NCBI GenBank assembly: GCA_948829205.1
Contig: CAQLOA010000015.1
Coordinates: 1 to 16,190 of the forward strand
Origin: an uncultured Eggerthellaceae bacterium
Lineage (GTDB): Bacteria; Actinomycetota; Coriobacteriia; Coriobacteriales; Eggerthellaceae
Length of the DNA stretch: 16,190 nucleotides
Reading direction: 5' to 3'
Positions 1-6,712 of the stretch are shown here, in pieces. The number at the start of each line of letters is the position of its first letter. Positions within the stretch are counted from its first letter, which is position 1. Both the position numbers and the translations under genes were made by a program. The notes under the pieces were generated by a model that ran no database searches, was not told the origin of the DNA, and worked only from the letters and a program-made list of their open reading frames with translations.

Positions 1-242
1 ATGCAATATTAAGTACAAAAATCAGAACTAGTTTCTGATAATGCTGGATTATACAGACAATATCTGCATTATTCAAGACGTATTAAGAACAAGAAACGAA
101 ATCAAGCTAGGCGAAAGCGCAGTGAAGTGCATTTTTCGCAGCTGCCAAGAAGGACAATATTGCCTGATTCGATGCTCGTTTGGTTTCAAGGCGTTTATGC
201 ATATGCTCTTTTCGTTGTCACAAGTTAGCGAGAGGAGAAGCC
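1..242. other. AT-rich non-coding left end upstream of integrase
   Basis: This stretch is visibly AT-richer than the genes that follow, and I find no convincing gene in it; the short ORFs here lack a ribosome binding site or overlap the integrase start. An inverted repeat lies at 21-39, with arms ATCAGAA and TTCTGAT and a 5-base loop. It could be a protein-binding site or the end of a transcript from an element gene to the left. The composition fits the control region of an integrative element (inference). Confidence 0.5.
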
Positions 243-1331
243 ATGACAGCTTACAAGGACGAGAAGCGCGGCACATGGTTCGCTAACTTCAGATACAAGG
301 ACTGGAGGGGTGAATCAAAGCAAAAGTCGAAGCGGGGTTTTCGCACCAAGCGAGAGGCAGAGGTCTGGGAGCGAGACTTCAAGAAGAAGATGTCGAGAGC
401 GGCATCTATGGAGTTCTCCCTCGCGTGCGATCTCTATCTCGCAGACAACGCACCGCGCGTACGCGATACTACCCTGGAGCAAAAGCGCTACTACATAGAG
501 CGCGTCCTCAAACCCTATTTCAAGGACAGGCTCATCGGTGAGATCGATGCGAAGGCGATCATCGATTGGGAGAATCATCTGCTTGAGAGCCGCACGCGAC
601 GGGGTACGCCCTATGCCTCTACCTATCTCAATACCCTCTGCAGCCAGCTCTCTGCGATCATGAACCACCTCGTGCGCTTCTACGGCCTTGAGAAGAATCC
701 GGTGCAGATTGCGGGAAAGATCGGATCCAAGGAAAAGCGGGAGATGAGCGTCTGGACGCGCGAGCAGTACCTTCGCTTTTCCGATGCTGTGGCAGACAAG
801 CCCTACTCGCATCTGGCCTTCGAGATACTCTTTTGGTGCGGCCTTCGCGTAGGCGAAATGCTCGCGCTCACACCGTCTGACATCGACTTCTAGACTTCCC
901 AGATCTTCATCACGAAGTCGTTCGGGAGGGCGGGTGGAGAAGACGTCATCAACCCACCGAAGACTCCTCAATCAAACCGCGTCGTGACGATGCCGTCCTT
1001 CCTGGCTGAAGAAATCGAGGAGTATCTGAGGCTGCATGCGAAGGCCAAGCCGAACGCAAGGATATTTCCGACCATGACCAAGCACCTGCTACACCACGAA
1101 ATGACGCGCGGTGCAAAGGCGGCAGGGCTTAAGCGTATCCGCATCCACGATCTGCGCCATTCCCACGCAACCATGCTCGTCGAGATGGGCATGTCGGTTC
1201 CCTCGATCGCAGCAAGGCTCGGGCATTCGGGCGAGACCGTGACGCATCGCTACCTGCTCCTGCTTCCAGGTTCCGAGGCTGCGATCGCAAGCAAGCTCGA
1301 CACGATGATGGGACGAAGAGCTCATGGGTAA
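243..1331 (+). pseudogene. Tyrosine recombinase (phage/ICE integrase), interrupted by in-frame amber stop
   Basis: Site-specific recombinase that would integrate and excise a mobile element. The start at 243 is set by AGGAG five bases upstream. Reading straight through the TAG at 891-893 (codon 217) gives a 362-codon protein of normal integrase length. In order it has an AP2-like arm-DNA-binding domain (about residues 1-50), a SAM-like core-binding domain (about 55-165) and a catalytic domain. All catalytic residues are present in one frame: Arg202 (CGLRVGE), Lys225 (ITKSF), His302 and Arg305 (HDLRH), His328 (LGHS) and Tyr337 (THRYLLL). The amber codon falls between the catalytic Arg and Lys, after DIDF, where relatives often carry Glu or another polar residue; a GAG or CAG to TAG change would explain it. 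The downstream part (from about 984) lacks Arg202 and cannot act alone. Either this is a recent nonsense mutation or the codon is read through. The last 8 bases overlap the next gene. Confidence 0.88.
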
Positions 1332-1692
1332 GAAGAAGCCATATGCGCGCGAGCGACCTGTCACGGTGGCGTTCCGCATGAGCGAGGAGGCGGCAAGGAA
1401 GCTCGATGCTCTCGTATCGCTTTCCGGCCTCACAAAGCAGGACTACATAGAGTGCCGACTTTCGAACCAGGGCGTCACCGTCTATCCCAGCTCGCGCATC
1501 GCACGGTCCCTGTCTTGCCGGATGCAGTCGATCTATCGTGAGCTCATTGTCGCGCGCGAGGAGGGGCGCATGCTCGATGCGGACTTGCTCTGGATCGCGC
1601 GTGCGGTATCCGAGGAGTACGGGGCGATGGCGTCAAGCGAGCCCATCAAAGACGCCAACGAGGCGATGAGGGGCATCGAGAGGGACCGCTGA
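1324..1692 (+). CDS. Small ribbon-helix-helix/MobC-like protein next to integrase
   Basis: A 122-aa basic protein. The N-terminal part reads RPVTVAFRMSEEAARKLD followed by SGLTKQDYI, the strand-helix-helix pattern of ribbon-helix-helix DNA-binding proteins, including MobC-type accessory factors and small regulators on integrative elements. The C-terminal half is helical and charged, with no recognisable motif. The start ATG overlaps the integrase stop (ATGGGTAA), implying translational coupling. The Shine-Dalgarno is weak (GGGACGAAGAG upstream), which fits coupling. The position just after the integrase suggests a job in element mobility or control (inference). I do not recognise a specific family; mobilisation accessory protein and orphan antitoxin-like regulator are both possible. 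Confidence 0.72.
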   Translation: MGKKKPYARERPVTVAFRMSEEAARKLDALVSLSGLTKQDYIECRLSNQGVTVYPSSRIARSLSCRMQSIYRELIVAREEGRMLDADLLWIARAVSEEYGAMASSEPIKDANEAMRGIERDR

Positions 1693-1718
1693 CGGCCGCG
1701 AGTTGTGGAGATTTCTCC

Positions 1719-1946
1719 ATGGCTCGTATCATCCAGTCAAATCCAGTTGATTCGAGTGCACTGGAGTTTCTGACCTGGGGATTCTCGCGATCATCGCCTT
1801 TAGAAATGTGCGAAGATGGGCTCCGTCAACGATTGATGAGAAGCAAATACGAACAGGCGGTTTTGACATCAAAACGACATCACGCCTCTGAGCAGGGAAA
1901 AGGAAGGGATTCCGAGCAGATTCAAGACGCAAAGAAATCTAGATAA
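1719..1946 (+). CDS. Doubtful small hypothetical protein
   Basis: A 75-residue ORF with a GGAG ribosome-binding-like sequence about 8 bases before the ATG. The product has no motif I recognise; the C-terminal half is rich in Arg, Lys and Gln. It lies in the AT-richer end of the integrative element, where base composition does not separate coding from non-coding sequence. It may be real or a chance ORF; the only positive evidence is the RBS and its position downstream of the MobC-like gene. Confidence 0.3.
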   Translation: MARIIQSNPVDSSALEFLTWGFSRSSPLEMCEDGLRQRLMRSKYEQAVLTSKRHHASEQGKGRDSEQIQDAKKSR

Positions 1947-2174
1947 GCGCCGAAATCGGGTATCCGGAAATCGCCGTTTAGTAATTTTCGGATGCAAGGA
2001 TTCCAGCTCAGAGGCAATGAAGCAACATCCGTGATGTCAGCGAAGGCCTCGTGATGTCGCCATGATGTCAAAGTCGCACTCAGGAAGGAGGAAACCGGCG
2101 ATCAGACCAGGTGATAATCGAATACTTTTCCCAGTTCAGAGCCCTATTCGGAGCGAGGGTCCATATTGTCGCGA
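1947..2174. other. Non-coding end of integrative element
   Basis: No supported gene lies here. The sequence is AT-richer than the neighbouring guaA and fits the non-coding end of a mobile element between its last gene and its attachment site. It holds the TGATGTC repeats listed separately. I see no clear terminator for the genes to the left or for guaA arriving from the right. Confidence 0.5.
2031..2069 (+). repeat. Phased TGATGTC direct repeats (possible integrase arm sites)
   Basis: GTGATGTC occurs at 2031-2038 and 2051-2058, and ATGATGTC at 2062-2069. The spacings are 20 and 11 bases, close to two turns and one turn of the helix, so the copies sit on one face of the DNA. They lie about 105-145 bases inside the guaA 3' end. 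Tyrosine integrases with an arm-binding N-terminal domain bind short direct repeats inside the element ends (established for the family). Assigning that role here is inference. Confidence 0.35.
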
Positions 2175-2200
2175 TTACTCCCACTCAATAGTCGCAGGCG
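2165..2200. other. Candidate attachment-site region at guaA 3' end
   Basis: The last codons of guaA (encoding ATIEWE and a TAA stop) meet the element end here. The guaA 3' end is a documented integration site for genomic islands in many bacteria, and an integrase gene with an AT-richer flank lies directly beside it. The core cannot be delimited because the other end of the element is outside the window and no second copy of this stretch is visible. Confidence 0.4.
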
Positions 2201-3890
2201 GCTTGCTGGTAATGTCATACACCACGCGGTTCACACCGGGCACCTCGGCCACGATGCGCGACGACACGCGCGCGAGCACGTCGTAGGGCAGCTTCGCCCA
2301 GTCGGCCGTCATCGCGTCGCTCGACTCCACGGCCCGCAGCACGATCGGCCGCCCATACGTCCTCTCGTCGCCCATCACGCCCACGCTGCGCACGTCGGGC
2401 AGCACGGCAAAGTACTGCCACACCGGGCGCTCCACCTCGGGTCCGCCGGCGCCTTCCCGTGCAAGCTCGCCCGCGCGCTCCCCCGTCTGCAGATACAGCG
2501 CCTCGTTGTACGCGTCCAGCTCCTCACGCACGATGGCGTCCGCGTTCTTCAGGATCTCAAGCTTCTCGGGGGTCACGTCGCCGATGATGCGGATGGCAAG
2601 CCCCGGCCCCGGGAATGGCTGCCGGTGAACGATGTGGTCGGGCAGCCCCAAGGCCGTGCCCAGAGCGCGCACCTCGTCCTTGAAGAAGTGGTCAAGCGGC
2701 TCGATAAGCTCGAACGAAACACCTTCAGGGAATGGAATCAGATTATGATGCGACTTGATGGTCGACGCCTTCCCGCCGGTCTTGCGCGCGCCGCTCTCGA
2801 TGATGTCAGGGTAGATGGTCCCTTGCGCCAGGAACCGCACCGGACGCCCGTCCTCGGCCAGGTCCTCCGCCACGGCGAAGAACTCCTTCCAGAACTGCTC
2901 GCCTATGATGCGGCGCTTCTGCTCGGGGTCGGTCACGCCCGCAAGCAGCTCGGCGTAGCGGTCCTCGGCGTGCACGTGCACGAAGTCCACGTCGAACTGG
3001 CGCGTGAACACCTCCTCGACCTCCTCGGGCTCGTTCTTGCGCAGAAGCCCGTGGTTCACGAACACGCACGTCACCTGGCGCCCGATCGCCCGCGCGCAAA
3101 GCGCCGCCACCACCGACGAATCAACCCCGCCGGAAAGCCCCAGGATCACACGCCCGTCGCCCACCTGCTCGCGGATGGCCGCCACCGAATCTTCGATGAT
3201 GGAATCCATCGTCCAGTCGCGCTCGAGCCCGCACACCTCGAACAGGAAGTTCGACAGCATCTGGTCGCCGAAGGGCGTGTGGCGCACCTCGGGATGGAAC
3301 TGCGTGGCGTACAGCCTGCGCTCGGCGCACTCCATGGAAGCCACCGGGCACGCGTCGGTGCGCGACGTCACCACGAAGCCTTCCGGAACCCGGCTTACGG
3401 CGTCGCGGTGGCTCATCCACACGGTCTGCTCGCACGGCGTGCCTGCGAACAGCAGCGATTCGGGAACCGTGGCGTCGAACCCGCCGATCTCGCCCATCTC
3501 GGCCAGCCGGTCGTCCAACGCGCGCCCACATGCGCCGTCAAGCCGCACCAGCTCGGCCGGCCCGTACTCGCCCACGTCGGTATGGCCCACCACGCCGCCG
3601 AGCGCCACGGCCATGGCCTGCTGCCCGTAGCAGAAGCCCAGCACCGGAATCCCCAGCTCGAATATGCCCGCGTCCACCTCGGGGGCGTCTTCCGCGTACA
3701 CGCTGGCGGGACCGCCCGACAAGATGATGGCCGCCGGCGCCATGGCGCGCACCTCGTCGGCGCTGACGTCGCACGGCACGATCTCGGAATACACGCCCAA
3801 ATCGCGCACGCGGCGCGCGATAAGCTGCCCGTACTGGGCGCCGAAGTCAAGGACGATGACCTTCTGCTCCGGAACGGCTGTATGGCTCAT
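2175..3890 (-). CDS. guaA: GMP synthase, glutamine-hydrolysing (full length)
   Basis: Converts XMP to GMP with ATP and glutamine-derived ammonia, the last step of guanine nucleotide synthesis; cytosolic. The 571-aa product has a class I glutamine amidotransferase domain (about 9-220) with Cys87 in GFCYGQQA and His199/Glu201 in FHPEV. The PP-loop SGGVDSS (253-259) marks the ATP pyrophosphatase domain, and the C-terminal dimerisation/XMP-binding domain ends in the family tail TSKPPATIEWE. GGAGG lies 7 bases before the ATG. The protein is longer than the usual roughly 525 aa, mainly because of an acidic, Gly-rich insert at about 462-488 between DAIVREELDA and the conserved WQYFAVLPDVRSVGV. The stop codon abuts the integrative element. 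The shorter paralogue lies 209 bases upstream on the same strand. Confidence 0.97.
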   Translation of the reverse strand: MSHTAVPEQKVIVLDFGAQYGQLIARRVRDLGVYSEIVPCDVSADEVRAMAPAAIILSGGPASVYAEDAPEVDAGIFELGIPVLGFCYGQQAMAVALGGVVGHTDVGEYGPAELVRLDGACGRALDDRLAEMGEIGGFDATVPESLLFAGTPCEQTVWMSHRDAVSRVPEGFVVTSRTDACPVASMECAERRLYATQFHPEVRHTPFGDQMLSNFLFEVCGLERDWTMDSIIEDSVAAIREQVGDGRVILGLSGGVDSSVVAALCARAIGRQVTCVFVNHGLLRKNEPEEVEEVFTRQFDVDFVHVHAEDRYAELLAGVTDPEQKRRIIGEQFWKEFFAVAEDLAEDGRPVRFLAQGTIYPDIIESGARKTGGKASTIKSHHNLIPFPEGVSFELIEPLDHFFKDEVRALGTALGLPDHIVHRQPFPGPGLAIRIIGDVTPEKLEILKNADAIVREELDAYNEALYLQTGERAGELAREGAGGPEVERPVWQYFAVLPDVRSVGVMGDERTYGRPIVLRAVESSDAMTADWAKLPYDVLARVSSRIVAEVPGVNRVVYDITSKPPATIEWE

Positions 3891-4099
3891 GGGGCTGCCT
3901 CCAACGACGGTATTGAATGGGATTTCGCAATCATACTACTACCGCGGCAACCACGGCGTCGCAAGCCGCCCGCGAGCATCGCAAAGGGCGCGGATGCGTC
4001 CACGACCCTAAGCGTGCACATTAATTTTGATCGCCTGCGCAGTGCGACGCTAGTTCGAAATGAGGCCCGCTCTAAGCATGGGGGCCCTAAGAGTGCAGC
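3891..4099. other. Intergenic region between the two GMP synthase genes
   Basis: 209 bases without a gene. On the minus strand TATGAT (revcomp of 3930-3935) could be a -10 for the full-length guaA, but I see no matching -35. I see no convincing terminator for the upstream synthetase gene, so read-through and an independent promoter are both possible. No purine riboswitch pattern is recognisable. Confidence 0.4.
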
Positions 4100-5080
4100 T
4101 TATTCCCATTCCACGGTGCCCACGGGCTTGGGAGTCAGGTCGTAGCACACGCGGCAGATGCCGGGAACCTCGTGGGTGATGCGGTCGGTCATGCGCTTCA
4201 GCAGCGCCCAGTCCAGCTCGGGCACCTCGGCGGTCATGACGTCGACCGTGTTGATGGCGCGGATGATGGCCGGCCACTCGTAGGCGCGCACCCCGTCGCG
4301 CACGCCGGTGGCACGCATGTCGGGGACGACGGCGAAGTACTGCCAGGCACCCACGTTCGCCGCCTCCATCTCCTCGCGCACGATGGCGTCGGCCTCGCGC
4401 AGCGCTTCCAACCGGTCGCGCGTGATCGCGCCCAGACAGCGCACGCCCAGGCCAGGGCCCGGGAACGGCTGGCGCTCGACCATGCCTTCGGGCAGCCCCA
4501 GGGCACGCCCGACCTCTCGCACCTCGTCCTTGTACAGCAGCTTCACGGGCTCCACGAGGTCGAACTGCAGGTCATCGGGCAAGCCGCCCACGTTGTGGTG
4601 AGCCTTCACGCCGTCCTTCGACTCCAGGATGTCGGGGTAGATCGTGCCCTGCGCCAGGAAGTCCACCTCGTCGCCGACCTTGCGGGCCTCCTCTTCGAAG
4701 ACGCGGATGAACTCCGCACCTATGACCTTGCGCTTCGTCTCGGGCTCGTCCACTCCGTCCAGCAGCTCAAGGAAGCGGTCCGTCGCATCCACGTACACCA
4801 GGTTGGCGTCCATCTGGTTGCGGAAGACGTCCACCACCTGCTCGCTTTCGCCCTTGCGCATGAGTCCATGGTTCACATGGACGCAGACGAGGTTCTTCCC
4901 GATGGCCTTGATCAGCAACGCCGCGACCACCGAGGAATCGACGCCGCCCGAAAGAGCCAGCAACACCCTGCCGTCGCCCACATGGTCGCGCACGGCCTGG
5001 ACCTGTTCGTCGATGAAAGCCTGTGCAAGCTCGGGCGTGTTGATGCGTTCCATGGTCTCGGGACGGGTGTTCTGGTCCAT
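4100..5080 (-). CDS. Standalone GMP synthase synthetase (ATP pyrophosphatase) subunit, no amidotransferase domain
   Basis: A 326-aa homologue of only the C-terminal two thirds of GuaA. It has the PP-loop SGGVDSS (44-50), the conserved VNHGLMRK (69-76), FLAQGTIYPDILES (141-154), KAHHNVGG and RQPFPGPGLGVR, and the tail TPKPVGTVEWE. These residues adenylate XMP and bind it, so the catalytic core looks intact. There is no GATase domain, and no separate GATase subunit in the window, so it must use free ammonia or a partner encoded elsewhere. The start at 5080 follows GAGGAGA by 5 bases; the 12-codon upstream extension has no such site. Its sequence differs clearly from the neighbouring full-length GuaA, so this is not a recent tandem duplication. 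Short GuaA forms resemble the archaeal two-subunit enzyme. A role in a different ATP-dependent amidation is possible. Confidence 0.9.
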   Translation of the reverse strand: MDQNTRPETMERINTPELAQAFIDEQVQAVRDHVGDGRVLLALSGGVDSSVVAALLIKAIGKNLVCVHVNHGLMRKGESEQVVDVFRNQMDANLVYVDATDRFLELLDGVDEPETKRKVIGAEFIRVFEEEARKVGDEVDFLAQGTIYPDILESKDGVKAHHNVGGLPDDLQFDLVEPVKLLYKDEVREVGRALGLPEGMVERQPFPGPGLGVRCLGAITRDRLEALREADAIVREEMEAANVGAWQYFAVVPDMRATGVRDGVRAYEWPAIIRAINTVDVMTAEVPELDWALLKRMTDRITHEVPGICRVCYDLTPKPVGTVEWE

Positions 5081-5108
5081 GACGGTCTCCTCTCGGAAGC
5101 GATGCCGG

Positions 5109-5124
5109 CCGGGCATCAGCCCGG
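5109..5124 (-). promoter_or_regulatory. Small hairpin in leader of the short GMP synthase gene
   Basis: Perfect 6-bp stem CCGGGC/GCCCGG with a 4-base loop. It lies between the likely transcription start and the Shine-Dalgarno sequence at 5086-5092. It has no U-run, so it is not a terminator. A role in translation or RNA stability is inference. Confidence 0.35.
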
Positions 5125-5148
5125 AAGCCCTGCGTATTCATGCGCAGA

Positions 5149-5154
5149 ATTATA
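5149..5154 (-). promoter_or_regulatory. Extended -10 promoter element of the short GMP synthase gene
   Basis: On the minus strand the sequence is TGCTATAAT, an extended -10 (TGn before TATAAT), with no clear -35 at the usual distance, as is normal for extended -10 promoters. Transcription would begin near 5142 and give a leader of about 60 bases. Confidence 0.55.
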
Positions 5155-5269
5155 GCATCGCCTCGATGGAGGCCCTTTGGGCACGACCGCTCAAACGCGC
5201 GACGTAGACAGTCGGGGATTCCGCATGAAGGCCTGTCACCGTGCGCCAGAAACTACTCCTGCGCCCGCC

Positions 5270-6142
5270 CTACTCCAGGTACAGCTCGCGCAGCTTGGCG
5301 CGCTTGTCGGGGTCGAAGTCGAGCGCGCGCGTAAGGTAGTTGTCCATCGACCCGTAGTTGTCCACGATCGTCTCGATCGCCTTGTCGAAGTAGCACAGGT
5401 TCGCGTAGGTGTACGCCTCCAGGTCGATGCTCAAGCCGCCTACCAGCACCTTGTTGCGCATCAGCGAGTTCATCTTGTCCACCCACGGCTTGATGAACAG
5501 GTTCGTGGCCAGATAGTCGCGCCTGATATGGTCCGGCGACACGCCAAGCGAGTATTCCACAAGTATCGCGGCGATGCCCGTGCGGTCCTTGCCTTGCGTG
5601 CAATGCCAAAGCGACCCTCCGGCGCTCGACTTCAGCAGGTCGTTCAGGAACGTCTTGTACGCGCGTTTCCCGTACTCCCCCATCACGCACTTGTAGTACA
5701 GCTCCTCGATGGTTTCCACCGGGTCCTTCGAGAACCGCGAGAGCATCTTCACGTCGTTAACGATGTTCTTCAGCCCCGAGAACCCGATTGCATCGTCGGA
5801 AAGCGCCGGAAGATGCACGTATTCTATGCCAGTCATCAGCGGGATGGGGTCGGGCGCGTTCTCCACCTCGTAGTCGGCGCGCAAGTCGACCACGTACTCT
5901 AGGTCGTGCATCCGCACCAGCTGCTTCATGTCCTCGGCGGTGGCGTCGTGCAGGTCAGCCGAGCGCATCAGGCGCCTCTTGCGTATGCGCTTCCCGTCGG
6001 CCGTGGGCATCCCGCCCAGGTCGCGGCAGTTGATGACGCCCTGCAGCGGAACATGCCCGAACTTGGCGAAGCCCTCTATGGGTTCAGGGCTCGCCGGAGT
6101 GCAGGCCGCAGCTTCCCTTGCCTTTGGCGAATCGCTTCTCAT
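5270..6142 (-). CDS. Tyrosine-protein phosphatase (PtpB/triple-specificity type)
   Basis: Dephosphorylates phosphotyrosine and, in related enzymes, phosphoserine/threonine or phosphoinositides. The 290-aa product has the signature NCRDLGGM (38-45), typical of the Mycobacterium PtpB/Listeria LipA family, and the catalytic P-loop HCTQGKDRTG with Cys181 and Arg187 (CX5R). The lysine after the glycine (GKDR) is typical of this family, and the motif is complete, so activity is expected. I chose the ATG at 6142 because AAGGGGCGG precedes it; the upstream GTG extension adds basic residues with no RBS. No signal peptide or membrane segment is evident. It is divergent from the metal-resistance operon and separated from it by the shared regulatory region. 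The natural substrate cannot be told from the sequence. Confidence 0.88.
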   Translation of the reverse strand: MRSDSPKAREAAACTPASPEPIEGFAKFGHVPLQGVINCRDLGGMPTADGKRIRKRRLMRSADLHDATAEDMKQLVRMHDLEYVVDLRADYEVENAPDPIPLMTGIEYVHLPALSDDAIGFSGLKNIVNDVKMLSRFSKDPVETIEELYYKCVMGEYGKRAYKTFLNDLLKSSAGGSLWHCTQGKDRTGIAAILVEYSLGVSPDHIRRDYLATNLFIKPWVDKMNSLMRNKVLVGGLSIDLEAYTYANLCYFDKAIETIVDNYGSMDNYLTRALDFDPDKRAKLRELYLE

Positions 6143-6216
6143 GCCGCCCCTTCCATCGAAACCTTTAATCCTGAATCTACCCTCGCACCACCGAAACTTC
6201 CAGACCCAAATCCCTG

Positions 6217-6244
6217 TTGACACTGTAATGTCAAGCTGTATACT
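6217..6244 (+). promoter_or_regulatory. Sigma-70-type promoter of the arsR-cadA operon
   Basis: TTGACA at 6217-6222 and TATACT at 6239-6244 are separated by 16 bases, close to the vegetative consensus. The predicted start, near 6251, falls inside the operator that follows directly. Confidence 0.85.
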
Positions 6245-6262
6245 TATGAACAGTTGTTCATA
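6245..6262 (+). promoter_or_regulatory. ArsR/SmtB-type metal-responsive operator
   Basis: Perfect inverted repeat TATGAACA-GT-TGTTCATA. It has the TGAAC/GTTCA core of SmtB, CzrA and CadC operators. It covers the bases from the end of the -10 past the predicted transcription start, so apo-repressor bound here would block initiation. Metal binding by the regulator encoded just downstream would release it. Confidence 0.88.
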
Positions 6263-6295
6263 TGTTTAGGTATAAGCACGGAACGGAGCAATTCG

Positions 6296-6703
6296 ATGCC
6301 AACCAACCCCAACGGAACGCCTGACGTCGTGGAACAGGCCGAATCGGTGCTGGAATGCACTCACATCCCCGGCTGCAAGTGCTGTGACGCCGAAGGCGAC
6401 GGCTGCATGTTCGACCAGATGCCTAACGAGGAAGTGCTCTACGACCTGGCCGACCTGTTCAAGGTGTTCGCCGACACCACCCGCATAAAGATCCTGTTCG
6501 CGCTGATGGGGCGCGAGCTCTGCGTCGCCCACATCGCCGAGATGGTCAACGCCACCCAAAGCGCCGTGTCCCACCAGCTGCGCATCCTGAAGCAGGCCCA
6601 CCTGGTGAAGTTCCAGCGCGACGGCAAGAACGTCAACTACTCCCTGGCCGACGACCACGTGTACACGGTGCTCGCCCAGGGCATCACCCACGTCTGCGAA
6701 TAG
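6296..6703 (+). CDS. ArsR/SmtB-family metal-sensing repressor (CadC/CzrA-like)
   Basis: A 135-aa winged-helix transcription repressor. The helix-turn-helix core runs from about 48 to 115 (VFADTTRIKILFAL, then NATQSAVSHQLRILKQ). The C-terminal helix carries the complete alpha-5 zinc site, Asp119-x-His121-x10-His132-xx-Glu135, the SmtB/CzrA pattern. The N-terminus is rich in ligands (Cys21, His23, Cys27, Cys29, Cys30, Cys37) and ELCVAH has Cys76 in the alpha-3 position, as in the Cd/Pb site of CadC. Both site types therefore seem present. The ATG at 6296 follows GGAG by about 8 bases. The gene is preceded by a matching operator, implying autoregulation, and is 9 bases ahead of the exporting ATPase, whose RBS overlaps this gene's stop codon. 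The likely inducers are Zn, Cd or Pb. Confidence 0.93.
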   Translation: MPTNPNGTPDVVEQAESVLECTHIPGCKCCDAEGDGCMFDQMPNEEVLYDLADLFKVFADTTRIKILFALMGRELCVAHIAEMVNATQSAVSHQLRILKQAHLVKFQRDGKNVNYSLADDHVYTVLAQGITHVCE

Positions 6704-6712
6704 GAGTCTCCC

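Noticed and set aside
41..286. Small ORF before the integrase as a possible excisionase
   Set aside because: No RBS, no helix-turn-helix pattern, and it runs over the integrase start in another frame.
891..893. Amber codon as pyrrolysine
   Set aside because: No pylT or pylS in the window, and integrases are not known to use pyrrolysine; a nonsense mutation is simpler.
984..1331. C-terminal integrase fragment as an independent gene
   Set aside because: It lacks the catalytic Arg202 and the DNA-binding domains and has no clear RBS; it is the tail of the interrupted gene.
2166..4145. Long plus-strand ORF of 659 codons
   Set aside because: It is the antisense shadow of guaA, rich in His, Arg and Ala as expected for the opposite strand of a GC-rich gene, with no motif.
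5081..5142. Purine or ppGpp/PRPP riboswitch before the short GMP synthase
   Set aside because: The leader from the extended -10 is only about 60 bases with one small hairpin, too short for those aptamers.
6143..6223. Upstream GTG start for the phosphatase
   Set aside because: No RBS, and the added residues are unlike the family; the ATG at 6142 has AAGGGGCGG.
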